Under the pieces are notes generated by a model that was given only the letters and a program-made list of their open reading frames with translations, searched no databases and had not been told where the DNA came from. From CAVSQX01 sp963730225 (GTDB lineage: Bacteria > Planctomycetota > Phycisphaerae > Tepidisphaerales > Tepidisphaeraceae): 64,000 nt of DNA. Where the stretch lies: positions 1,302,001-1,366,000 of the forward strand of contig CAVSQX010000004.1 of NCBI GenBank assembly GCA_963730225.1. Reading direction: 5' to 3'. Positions 37,424-46,402 of the stretch are shown one piece after another (position 1 is the stretch's first letter; each line of letters begins with the position of its first letter). Both the position numbers and the translations under genes were made by a program.

Positions 37424-37921
37424 TCAGAACAAAACTGGCTTGCCCAATTTGCGGCGGGCGACTTGCATCTGCCCGATGTGCATCGTGACGTGCGTCACCA
37501 GGCCGGCGGCGAGAATGCCGAAGGTGGGGGACCAGGAACGAAATTTCTCGGGGCACGGTTTGTCGAGATCGGCATCCGAAAGCGATTGAACCCAGGCGAT
37601 GCTGCTCTGCCGCACTTTGCCAAATGCGCTGAGCAACACTTCCTTGCTGGCGAATTGCCCGAACTTGGCCGGATCATCGATCGTCGCGGCTTCCTTCTTG
37701 AACACGTCGCCCATTTCCTTGGGAAGATCGGCCGGCTTTCCCCCGGCAGCGCCGACCATGAACGATTCCGCTCCGCACAGATGGCCCAACTGCCACGCCA
37801 CATGATTCGCCCCGGGACACGGCCGCACAAACAAATCGGCGTCGCTGAAATCCTTCAGAGTGGATTTCAGGAATTCCAGATTGCCGTGAAGATTCTGCAC
37901 GAGTAGTTGCTTGGCTTCCAT
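37424..37921 (-). CDS. DinB-family protein
   Basis: A four-helix-bundle protein of the DinB/DUF664 superfamily; members bind a divalent metal through conserved histidines and often act as thiol-dependent transferases or hydrolases. Here ANHVAWQLGHLCGAES contains the first His-rich segment and GLVTHVTMHIGQMQVAR the second. The start ATG at 37921 has GGAGC six bases upstream and begins MEAKQLLVQN; 22 codons upstream of it are not conserved. About 165 residues. It ends 16 bp before the 1107-residue LEPR-type gene. Precise substrate unknown. Confidence 0.85.
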   Translation of the reverse strand: MEAKQLLVQNLHGNLEFLKSTLKDFSDADLFVRPCPGANHVAWQLGHLCGAESFMVGAAGGKPADLPKEMGDVFKKEAATIDDPAKFGQFASKEVLLSAFGKVRQSSIAWVQSLSDADLDKPCPEKFRSWSPTFGILAAGLVTHVTMHIGQMQVARRKLGKPVLF

Positions 37922-38010
37922 GATCGCTCCTGGTTGATTTGGAAAATGGCTCATAACCGTATATCTGGTGCGGAGGCGTTTTGTCAAAATCTCAATGAAA
38001 GGTTCAGCGA

Positions 38011-39066
38011 ATGTTGGGTGTTGGCATCATCGGATTCGGTCGAATCGGCAACGAACACGCAGCGTGGCTGCGCGGATGCGATTCGGCAAGGCCCGTCGCC
38101 GCCGCCGATCCAACGCCGGTGCGCCGAGCGCTGGCGGAAGCGTCGGGGCTGCGCGTTTTCGATTCCGCGCAGTCCATGCTCGATGATCCGGCCATCGACG
38201 CCGTACTGGTTTCTTCACCAACTGCGATGCACCGCGATCACGCCGTGGCGGCATTGGCGGCGGGGAAACATGTCATGATCGAAAAACCGATGGCGCTCGA
38301 TTTGGCCGAATCCAAAAAAATCGCCGATGCGGCCGCGGCCAATCATCTCACCGCCAGCGTGTTTCACAATCGCCGCTGGGACATTGATTTTCTCACCGTC
38401 AAAGATGCCATCGCCTCCGGCATTTTCGGGCGCGTGCTCAATGTCGAAAGCCGATTGGGCCAATGGAGCAGTTGCGTCGGCCCCGCCGCCCCGCAGTACC
38501 ACCCGAACTGGCGCAACGAGGCGGCATTCGGCGGCGGCGGATTGTACGACTGGGGCTCCCATTTCGTCGACCAAATCTGGCGGCTCCTCTGGCCCGCCAA
38601 GCCCCTGCGGGTTTTCGCCCAGCTTCGAGGAAACGTCTGGACCCACGACTGCGATGATTTCGCCCGCCTCTGCATCGACTTTGACAACGGCGCCGTCGGC
38701 CTGGTCGAAATCAACACCACCACCACCCGCCCGCTGCCGCGCTGGCACATCGACGGCACGGCCGGCTCCGCCGACAGCCCCTTCGATCTACAATTTGACC
38801 TTCACACCTGGTCGCGCCTTTCATTCACATCAACCAACCCAAAATCTCACGGCGGGCCAGAGGTACTCCGCCGGCCCGCATCGCCTGGTCTTAGCGAAGT
38901 CGACATCTGGAATCATTTCGCCTCCGCCGTGAACGGCCATGGCGCTCCCGCCGTGCCCATGCAAAGCGTGCTGCCGACCATGGCCCTTCTCGACGCCGCC
39001 CGCCAAAGCAGCCAATCGGGAACCGCCGTTGCCCTGCCGGGGGATTTTTTGTGGAGCCTCGAATGA
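38011..39066 (+). CDS. Gfo/Idh/MocA-family oxidoreductase
   Basis: An NAD(P)-dependent dehydrogenase, typically acting on sugars or inositol. The start LGVGIIGFGRIGNEHAAWLR has the GxGxxG Rossmann motif. The EKP signature is in GKHVMIEKPMALDLAESKKI, with the catalytic-region FHNRRWDIDFLTV and GGGGLYDWGSHFVDQIWRLL. Length 351 is normal. The stop overlaps the ATG of the next gene (ATGA), so the two are coupled. The substrate is unknown; many planctomycete paralogues work in sugar catabolism. Confidence 0.92.
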   Translation: MLGVGIIGFGRIGNEHAAWLRGCDSARPVAAADPTPVRRALAEASGLRVFDSAQSMLDDPAIDAVLVSSPTAMHRDHAVAALAAGKHVMIEKPMALDLAESKKIADAAAANHLTASVFHNRRWDIDFLTVKDAIASGIFGRVLNVESRLGQWSSCVGPAAPQYHPNWRNEAAFGGGGLYDWGSHFVDQIWRLLWPAKPLRVFAQLRGNVWTHDCDDFARLCIDFDNGAVGLVEINTTTTRPLPRWHIDGTAGSADSPFDLQFDLHTWSRLSFTSTNPKSHGGPEVLRRPASPGLSEVDIWNHFASAVNGHGAPAVPMQSVLPTMALLDAARQSSQSGTAVALPGDFLWSLE

Positions 39067-40118
39067 GCTTGCTATTCTCCCCGTTGAAAATCCGCGACAT
39101 CACCTTCCGCAATCGCGTCTTCGTCTCCCCCATGTGCCAATACTCCAGCAACGACGGCCTCCCCACCGATTGGCACCTCGTGCACCTGGGCAGCCGGGCC
39201 GTCGGCGGCGCGGCACTCGTGATGGTCGAAGCCACCGCCGTCTCACCGATCGGCCGAATCTCCCCCGGCGACAGCGGCATCTGGAGCGACGCACACACCG
39301 CGGCCTTCGGGCGCATCACAAAATTCATCGCCGAGCACGGAGCCGCCCCCGGAATTCAACTCGCCCATGCCGGCCGAAAAGCCGCCACCGAAATTCCCTG
39401 GCTCGGCGGCGGCCCCCTCAAATCCGGCGCCTGGCAAACCCTCGCCCCCAGCCCAATTCCCTTCGATTCACACTACGCCGTCCCGCGCGAAATGACCATC
39501 GCCGACATCGCCGACATCGTCGACCAATTCACCGCCGCCGCCGCCCGCGCCCACGCCGCCGGTTTTTCCGTCGTCGAACTTCACATGGCCCACGGCTATC
39601 TCCTGCACGAATTTCTCTCCCCGCTCTCGAATCACCGCACCGATGATTTCGGCGGCTCGCTCGCCAACCGCATGCGCCTCCCCCTGCGCGTCGCCGCCGC
39701 CGTCCGCAAAATCTGGCCCGCCGAAAAACCCCTCTTCGTCCGCATCTCCGCCACCGATTGGGCCGACGGCGGATGGAACCTGCCCCAATCCATCGAACTG
39801 TCCAAAGCGCTGAAAGAAATCGGCGTCGATCTGATCGACTGCTCTGGCGGGGCGCTGGTTCCGCACGTGAAGATTCCCGCCGAGCCGGGATATCAGGTGC
39901 CGTTCGCTCAGGCGATTCGGCGGGATGCGGGGATCGCCACCGGAGCGGTGGGATTGATCACCGAGCCGCGGCAGGCGGAGCAGATTCTGGCCGATGGGAA
40001 AGCCGACGTGATTCTTCTGGCCCGGGCGATGTTGCGAGATCCGTACTGGCCGTTGCACGCGGCGGCAGCGTTGGGCGATGACATTGCCTGGCCCACGCAA
40101 TACGCCCGAGCCAGGTGA
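39063..40118 (+). CDS. Old Yellow Enzyme family NADH:flavin oxidoreductase (YqjM-like)
   Basis: An FMN-dependent ene-reductase. The N-terminus MSLLFSPLKIRDITFRNRVF leads to SPMCQYSSNDG with the YqjM-type Cys. GIQLAHAGRKA and VELHMAHGYLLHEFLSP supply the FMN- and substrate-binding residues, and VRISATDWADGGW is typical too. The ATG at 39063 overlaps the stop of the Gfo/Idh/MocA gene by four bases; the GTG 12 bp upstream is less likely. 351 residues. The pair probably forms a small catabolic or redox operon, the substrate unknown. Confidence 0.92.
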   Translation: MSLLFSPLKIRDITFRNRVFVSPMCQYSSNDGLPTDWHLVHLGSRAVGGAALVMVEATAVSPIGRISPGDSGIWSDAHTAAFGRITKFIAEHGAAPGIQLAHAGRKAATEIPWLGGGPLKSGAWQTLAPSPIPFDSHYAVPREMTIADIADIVDQFTAAAARAHAAGFSVVELHMAHGYLLHEFLSPLSNHRTDDFGGSLANRMRLPLRVAAAVRKIWPAEKPLFVRISATDWADGGWNLPQSIELSKALKEIGVDLIDCSGGALVPHVKIPAEPGYQVPFAQAIRRDAGIATGAVGLITEPRQAEQILADGKADVILLARAMLRDPYWPLHAAAALGDDIAWPTQYARAR

Positions 40119-40123
40119 ACTCG

Positions 40124-42603
40124 TTATTCCTCTTCGCCAAACAGCACGCCGGTGGCGTTTTGGCCGGCGGTGATGGTGATGTGCTGGCCGTAGTTGTCGG
40201 TCGGCAATGTCTGCGACCAGCCGCTGGGGCGCATGACGCGGATGATGTAGGTGCCGGCGGCCAGATCGCTGAAGGTGAAATCACCGCTGGAGTTGGTGGT
40301 TGTGGTCGGATCGCCGGCGACGTAGGAGCCGCTGTTGTTCAAATCGATATAAAGTTCCCAATCCGACAGGCCGGCTTCGCTGTTGTCGAGTTTCCCGTCG
40401 CCGTTGGCGTCGTTGAAAACTTCACCGGAGATCGAGCCGGTGGTGGCCGGGACGGTGTCGACGAAATTGTTTCCGGTGGAGGTTTGGCCGGAAGCGAGGG
40501 TGATGTGGATTCCCAGGCCGCGCTCGGTGTGGTTTGCGCGTCGCCCGTGGGCAGAATCTGGCGAACGATGTACGCGCCGGCAGCCAGGCCGCTGAAGCTG
40601 TAAGCGCCCGATGAATTGGTCACGGTGCTGAGTTCGCCGTCGTCGAGGGTTTTGTCGTTGTTGTTGTCGAGATAAACGGTGATGCCCGCCAGGCCGGTGC
40701 TCCCGACCTTGACGGTGCCGGAGATGGAAGCGGTGTTGGCGGTTGGCACGGTGTCGACGAAATTGTTGCCGGTGGACGCTTGGCCGGAAGCGAGGGTAAG
40801 GTGGATTCCGTAGTTGTCGGTTGGTGAAGTCTGCGTGTCGCCGGCGGGGAGAATCTGGCGAACGAGGTACGCCCCGGCGGCCAGGCCGGTGAAGCTGTAG
40901 GAGCCGGTGGACGTGGTGACGGTGCTGAGTTCGCCATCGTCGAGAGTTTTATCGTTGTTGTTGTCGAGATACACGGTGATGCCGGCCAGGCCGTTGCTGC
41001 CGGCGTTGACCGTGCCGGCAATCGAGGCGTTATTGGAGGCGGGGACCGTGTCGACAAAATTGTTTCCGCTGGAGGCTTGGCCGGAGGCGAGAGTGATATG
41101 GATTCCCAAGCCGCCGCTGGGCGTGGTTTGCGTATCGCCGGCGGGGAGAATTTGGCGAACGATGTATGCGCCGGCGGATAGGCCGGTGAAGCTGTAGGCG
41201 CCGGTGGACGTGCTCACGGTGCTGGCTTCGCCATCGTCCAGAGTTTTGTCGTTGTTGTTGTCGAGGTAGACGGTGATGCCTGACAGTCCGGTGCTGCCCG
41301 CTTTGACCGTTCCGGCGATGGACCCGGTGCCGACCGGAGCGGCGTCGACGAAATTGTCGTTGGTCGACGACTGCCCTGCCGTCAGAGTGACGCTCAAGCC
41401 GGCGTTGCCGCTGGGGGAAGTTTGCGTGTATCCGCTGGACAGCACCTGTCGAACTGTGTAAGCGCCGGCGGCCAAGCCCGTGAAATCATACGCGCCAGCC
41501 GAACTGGTGGTGGTGCTGGGCTCACCGCTGTCCAGAGCGCCGTTTTTGTTGGTGTCGAGATAAACGGTGACTCCCGACAAGCCGGTTGTACCGACGTCAA
41601 CAGTGCCGGCGATGGAACCGGTGGCGACCGGAGCGGCGTCGACGAAATTCTCGCCGGAGGCGGTTTGGCCGGCAGTCAGGGTGATGCTCAGGCCGGCGTT
41701 GCCGCTGGGAGTCGTCTGTGTGTATCCGCTGGGCAGAACCTGGCGAACCGTGTAAGAGCCGGCGGCCAGGCCCGTGAAATCATACGCTCCAGCCGAACTG
41801 GTGGTCATGCTGGACTCGCCGTTGTCGAGCGATCCGTCGTTGTTGGTGTCGAGATAAACGGTGACCTCCGACAAGCCGGTTGTACCGACATCGACGGAGC
41901 CTGCGATGGAGCCGGTGGGCGTTGTGACGTTGGCGGTGATGACAAAGGCGGGCCCGCCGACAACCGTTCCTGCGTTACTGCCGAAGATATTCCCATAGGG
42001 CATGCCGTCCTGTTGCCAGATGGCGATGGGAACGTCGGGTACGCTGCCGGGACGGAATGTGATATCGGTCGCCTTTCCCGCGCCCAGTGAAGTGACGGTG
42101 TAGGTCAGCGTGGCGACCTCGAACGATTGCGATGCGCCGGAGACGACACCGGAGAAATCCATCGAGTCGGCCCGGGGAAAGAAATAACCGCTGGAATCCG
42201 TGGTGCTGTTGCTGCCAACGTCGAGGTTGCCATCGCCGTTCAAATCCTGCGAAGTGCCTGCCTGCGACGCTTCGGCATTGAACGGAGCCAGCAGCGACGC
42301 GCTGAGATTTCCGTCGACGCCGCCAACGGTGGTGAGGGTGCTGAGGAACGAACCCCAGACTTCCTGGAATCCATCTTCGGTGCCGGGATTGTCTGTTCCC
42401 GTGATATCGACCCACACCTGTAGGGTCAGCTTTTGGGCCGCCGTAACCACGGCGCTGGTAGCCCCGGAGGCGGTGCGTACATCAACGGTGCAGGAAAGCA
42501 GCCGCCGATCCTCAAGGGGCTCAGCAAGCCTCGAATGTAAGCATTTTTTGTACTTCCGCTTACGCCGATTTCCCGGCCCCGAGTTTTGACGAAAAAATCG
42601 CAT
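40124..42603 (-). CDS. LEPR-type protein with six SdrD-B-like repeats, frame break near 40527
   Basis: A probable surface protein. The N-terminus is very basic (RRKRKYKKC) and reaches EPLEDRRLLS at residues 28-37. A cohesin-like region follows, then repeats of about 98 residues, each with a calcium-binding-like VYLDNNNDKTLDDGE and a closing SGNNFVDTVP. Five units are highly similar; the sixth (GEVFNDANGDGKLDN) is divergent and ends GVLFGEEE. The frame breaks near 40527 where the fifth repeat should continue GLGIHITLASGQ; joining the two frames gives one protein of about 825 residues. The start is ATG 42603, with GAGAGG just upstream; a TTG 18 bp earlier is an alternative. Function unknown. 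Confidence 0.78.
40443..41918. repeat. Coding tandem repeats, period about 297 bp
   Basis: Units begin near 41917, 41621, 41326, 41029, 40731 and 40442 (reading on the minus strand). Neighbouring units share long identical stretches, such as the DNA of DNNNDKTLDDGE, so they look recently amplified or homogenised. The sixth unit is the most divergent. Confidence 0.85.
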
Positions 42604-42784
42604 TTCCCTCTCTCTTGCCAAGGCATTGAAGAATTTAAATAGGAGCGAGATCCGCTAACGCAGGACGTTGCAGTGGGATCATATCATACTCAGATATTGC
42701 CCCTGCAAGAAAAAAACCGGATTAGCGGAAAAATGTTGATGGGCGAACTTGCAGCAATGGCTGCCGTTCTCAGGGCCTTGCAAC

Positions 42785-42880
42785 TCACTTGCGGCGATGA
42801 CGCTCCAGCATGACGTGCAGAATTGCCGTAAGCAATAACGAGATAACGATAACTTCACCCCAAAAATGGACCGTGAGCAA
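42785..42880 (-). CDS. Candidate 31-residue small membrane protein
   Basis: A TTG at 42880 preceded by a perfect GGAGG with seven bases of spacing opens a 32-codon frame. The peptide is one predicted TM helix (GEVIVISLLLTAILHVML) with the basic end ERHRRK. Nothing upstream in the frame looks conserved. It lies between a giant LEPR-type gene and nuoD, in a 500-bp stretch without another gene. The strong ribosome-binding site is the main evidence; homologues cannot be judged. A function is not proposed. Confidence 0.5.
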   Translation of the reverse strand: MLTVHFWGEVIVISLLLTAILHVMLERHRRK

Positions 42881-43104
42881 CCTTATACCTCCATCGCCAG
42901 TGCGAAGGATTCCGCCGCATGGCCTTGCTTGTGACCGGGACTCCAACGTCGATTCCCGACCCAATTCAGCCGCGCCGCTACAATTCTGAAAGTGGTACCG
43001 AAAAGCCGATCTGCTGGCAAGGCGGCAAGACTCCAGGATCTGCGCCGTGCCCCCCATCCTCGATCTTTGTCCGGACCGTTCTTACAATTCCCAGTCCACG
43101 ACTT

Positions 43105-44298
43105 ATGTCCTCCACGTCCTCAAGCGATCCGACTGCACGCACGCTCAGCTTTGCCTTGGCGCCCGGAGACGCCGACGAGGATATCGACGTTCAATCCGAA
43201 GAAATGCTGGTCAACATGGGCCCGCAGCATCCCAGCACCCATGGCGTGCTGCGCGTCCTGCTGCGCACCGACGGCGAAATGGTTCTCGATGCAGAAGCTC
43301 ATCTGGGTTATCTGCACCGCTGCAAGGAGAAAATCGGAGAGAATCTTCCCTACTACCAGTTCATCGGCTACACCGATCGGCTCGACTATCTGTCGGCGAT
43401 GAACAACAACCACGCTTGGTCGATGGCGGTCGAGCAATTGGCCAACATCCAGATTCCGCCGCGGGCCGAGTTTATTCGTGTCATCGCCGCCGAGCTGAAT
43501 CGCATCGCTTCGCACCTGATCAGCTTCGGCACCTACGGCATGGACATGGGCGCCTTCACGCCGTTTCTCTACGCCTTTCGGGAGCGCGAATACATTCTCG
43601 ATCTCTTCGAGCAACTCTGCGGCGCCCGCCTGACGCTCAGCTACATCAACGTCGGCGGCGTCACCTGGGATCTGCCGCCGCAGTTCCTGGAAAAGCTCGC
43701 CGAGTTTCTCGACTATTTCGAGCCGAAGATCGATGAATACAACCAGCTTCTGACCTTCAATCACATCTTCATCAAGCGCACGGCGAGCATCGGCGTGGTG
43801 AGCAAAGCGTCGGCCATTCAATACGCGCTGAGCGGCCCGATGATTCGCGGCAGCGGAATTCCGCTGGACCTTCGCCGCGATCGGCCGTATTCCATTTACG
43901 ATCGGCTTGAATTCGACGTCTGCGTCGGCAGCGGCCTCAAAGGCACGCTGGGGGATTGCTGGGACCGCTATTGGGTGAAAATGCAGGAGATGAAGCAGTG
44001 CATTCGCATACTGCGCCAGTGCATCGCCCAGATTCCGCCCGGGCCGTTTCGGGCCAAGCTGCCGCGTTCGATGAAAGTGCCGCCCGACGAAGTGTACGCC
44101 GAATTTGAAAATCCGCGCGGTCATCTCGGGTTTTTCATCGAGAGCCAGGGCGGTGTGATTCCGTACCGGGTGAAGATTCGCGGGCCCTCGTTTGTGAATC
44201 TCGCGGTGATCGGAAAATTGTGCCGCAACGTGCTGCTGGCCGACGTGCCGGCCATCATCGGGTCGATCGATATCGTCATGGGCGAGGTGGATCGTTAG
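43105..44298 (+). CDS. nuoD: NADH-quinone oxidoreductase subunit D
   Basis: The 49-kDa subunit of complex I, bordering the quinone-binding cavity. The signature VNMGPQHPSTHGVLRVLLRT is followed by LGYLHRCKEKIGENLPYYQ, the quinone-region YGMDMGAFTPF and GGVTWDLPP, and ends IGSIDIVMGEVDR, the canonical C-terminus. The start ATG at 43105 begins MSSTSSSDPTARTL; upstream codons up to 42919 read through without family similarity. No SD is visible. No other nuo genes flank it, so it is an isolated copy in this window. The neighbours are a TrkA-N protein and a receiver-like protein. Confidence 0.95.
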   Translation: MSSTSSSDPTARTLSFALAPGDADEDIDVQSEEMLVNMGPQHPSTHGVLRVLLRTDGEMVLDAEAHLGYLHRCKEKIGENLPYYQFIGYTDRLDYLSAMNNNHAWSMAVEQLANIQIPPRAEFIRVIAAELNRIASHLISFGTYGMDMGAFTPFLYAFREREYILDLFEQLCGARLTLSYINVGGVTWDLPPQFLEKLAEFLDYFEPKIDEYNQLLTFNHIFIKRTASIGVVSKASAIQYALSGPMIRGSGIPLDLRRDRPYSIYDRLEFDVCVGSGLKGTLGDCWDRYWVKMQEMKQCIRILRQCIAQIPPGPFRAKLPRSMKVPPDEVYAEFENPRGHLGFFIESQGGVIPYRVKIRGPSFVNLAVIGKLCRNVLLADVPAIIGSIDIVMGEVDR

Positions 44299-44315
44299 CG
44301 ACCATCTGCATTCGC

Positions 44316-44807
44316 ATGTCATCTGATTCCCAATTAGATCCGCAAGTGCTTTCCGGTCACGCCATCATCGCCGGCTTCGGCGTGCCGGGGCGGGCCGTCG
44401 CGGAATGGATGGCTGCCCATCACATACCGGCTGTCGTCATCGACCAGAATCCCCAAATCGTCGAACGCTGCGGGCGGTCCGGCACCACCATCCTTGCCGG
44501 CGATGTGCGCGATGAATCGACCCTGCGGCAGGCTGGAATCGAGCGGGCATCGCTCATCGCCCTGGCCATTCCCAGCGAGAAAATTGTGCTGGAAGCCGTG
44601 ACGCTGGCGCGGCGCCTTAATCCGACTGTTCGCATTATTGCGCGCTGCACGTTTATCTCCGGCGGACTCGAAGCAGCCCGCCGCGGCGCAACACAAACGA
44701 TTGTTGCCGAGGAGATCGCCGCTCGTGAATTCGTTCGGCTGCTTGAAGGCGGAAATGCACCGATCCATTCACCCACCCATCCTGGCATTCCCCGTCCTTC
44801 GGTTTAA
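44316..44807 (+). CDS. TrkA-N (RCK) domain protein
   Basis: A 163-residue NAD(H)-binding regulator of the TrkA-N/RCK type. GHAIIAGFGVPGRAVAEWMA has the GxGxxG dinucleotide motif, VVIDQNPQIVERCGRSG the acidic residue closing strand 2, and ILAGDVRDESTLRQAGIE the following loop. It lacks the RCK-C domain and the channel, so it may regulate an ion channel encoded elsewhere or be a truncated KefB-like C-terminus. The start ATG at 44316 comes 17 bp after nuoD; a longer frame overlaps nuoD and is unlikely. About 190 bp follow before the next gene. Confidence 0.8.
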   Translation: MSSDSQLDPQVLSGHAIIAGFGVPGRAVAEWMAAHHIPAVVIDQNPQIVERCGRSGTTILAGDVRDESTLRQAGIERASLIALAIPSEKIVLEAVTLARRLNPTVRIIARCTFISGGLEAARRGATQTIVAEEIAAREFVRLLEGGNAPIHSPTHPGIPRPSV

Positions 44808-45000
44808 TATTTATTGCGGTCGATATTGGAGCGGCCCATCTTCATCGGCGATTTTTTCTCCCGGAAATTCTGTTCAAGGAATTGCTCACCTTGCTCGATA
44901 CATGGGATACCAGATCTGCATGTAAACCGTGCTGGGCATATATTTAGCGACATAAATACTTCACAGTACGGGGAAGGATTTTTTCGGGAAGACGCGGCCT

Positions 45001-45426
45001 ATGCAGCACAGCAGCCATCGAAAAAAACTAGTCTCACTGGATATCGATCGCGGTGTGCTCGCCCAGATCGCCAAACTGGCCGCCAACTGGTTCGATGTGC
45101 TTGGCACCGTCGATGTCCGCCAGGCACAGCACTGGCTCGAACAGCATGATGACGTCGCCGTCTTCGTGACCGATCACGCCACGCAGCGAGCCAGTGGGTG
45201 CGATCTTCTGAAGCTGGCGCAATCGCAATTCCCCGAGGTTCGGCGGATTGTGATGACCTCTTTTGCCGAACTGAGCGTCATCGTCGAAGGCCTGCACACC
45301 GGTGCGATCCAGAAGCTGATTCAAAAGCCCATCGATCGGCAGGAATTTCTCGCCGCCATCGCCCCGGTCCACATGCTGGCCAGCGCCGATTCAACGGCTC
45401 GAGAGCGGCTCGCGCGCGCCGGATGA
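45001..45426 (+). CDS. Receiver-like (CheY-fold) single-domain protein
   Basis: A 141-residue protein with the shape of a response-regulator receiver. The likely phosphoacceptor is D58 (VAVFVTD), the Thr/Ser is T86-S87 (RRIVMTSFAE) and the conserved Lys is K109 (LIQKPIDRQEF). The acid pair that normally coordinates Mg2+ near the N-terminus is weak (SLDID at 12-16). No output domain or partner kinase is nearby. The C-terminal tail is rich in A and R. It may be a CheY-like switch linked to an effector elsewhere; this is an inference. Confidence 0.65.
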   Translation: MQHSSHRKKLVSLDIDRGVLAQIAKLAANWFDVLGTVDVRQAQHWLEQHDDVAVFVTDHATQRASGCDLLKLAQSQFPEVRRIVMTSFAELSVIVEGLHTGAIQKLIQKPIDRQEFLAAIAPVHMLASADSTARERLARAG

Positions 45427-45429
45427 ATC

Positions 45430-46402
45430 TCAAAATCGAATGAACACCATGTTCAGCAGCGCCGTGAAAACGGCCAGCGCCACCACAAGCTGAGACGCAA
45501 CGATCGTCCAACCCGGGTGATCAAACCGAAGATAATATTTGTACGCCATCGTGAGCCGATACGTTGCCACCGGTGCGCAGCAAATCAGCGCAACGAACAG
45601 GCAAAGCTGTTCGTCATGCGAAAGGTAGAAACAGCCCATCAGAACAGTCAGTGCCAGCAGAGCAAAATCGCAACCGTACACGACGCATCGAACCACGTGG
45701 ATGGCCTTGATTTTCGCCCGCCGCATCGATGCCTGAAAGATCATCAGCGCCAGCAACGTGATCCACGGCCAGAGCAAAACGACGATCGCGGCATCAAAGA
45801 GCAGGGAATCCCAGGCGGTTCGCGTCCAAATCGCATCTGCCAATTCCCAACTCCACGGCGGCGGCACGGCCCGGCGGTATTGAGCGGCCGAAATAATGTG
45901 GTAAACCGGCATCCAGTTGCCGTTGGTCATCGGACTGTACGTGACGAATTGATGCGACCCATCCGGCAGCGCCGTGAACGCACGCTTGGAAAAGGAATTC
46001 TGACGAATGATCGCCTGGCCGGTTTGCACAAACGGCCCCACCGTCGCCACGAGCAGAATCGAGTTGGCCAGCAGCCAATAAATCATCAGCCGCCGCATCC
46101 GCATCGAATGCGCGGGGCTCAACTCCCGCCAGAATTTACTCGGCCGGCAGTCGTTCCAGAATGTTTTCCAGAACGACCAGATATTCCGCCGCGGATGATG
46201 CTCGAAGAGGTATCGATGCGTCGTTCGCTGCGCTTTGCGCAACTCATCCCACTGAAATCTGAAGCCGCATTCCGGGCACCTCGGGTCGACCAGTCCTGCG
46301 CAGGTTGTAATCGCAAAGCGGGCAGGAAATTTCCGTGTGGATCGCCGCCCAGTCGGGGGGCATCGGCGACGCGGCGATGGAATTCACATCGAACGGGTCC
46401 AT
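45430..46402 (-). CDS. Zinc-ribbon membrane protein, copy 2 (frame break near 46297)
   Basis: A membrane protein with an N-terminal zinc ribbon. The start ATG at 46402 (MDPFDVNSIAASPMPPDW) overlaps the upstream paralogue's stop as TGATG. The ribbon should read CPLCDYNLRGLVDPRCPEC, but an extra base near 46297 shifts the frame after YNLR; the body continues from GFRFQWDELRKAQRTTHR. Next come FEHHPRRNIWSFWKTF, four or more TM helices and MRRAKIKAIHVVRCVVYGCD. The paralogue at 46402-47277 matches it throughout. The two cysteine pairs suggest zinc binding. Function unknown. Confidence 0.72.

Noticed and set aside
40443..41918. CRISPR-like regular repeats
   Set aside because: The period is about 297 bp, in frame and coding; there are no short spacer units.
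43105..44298. NiFe-hydrogenase large-subunit-like protein
   Set aside because: The whole-length features, including the canonical ending, fit NuoD, not a hydrogenase.
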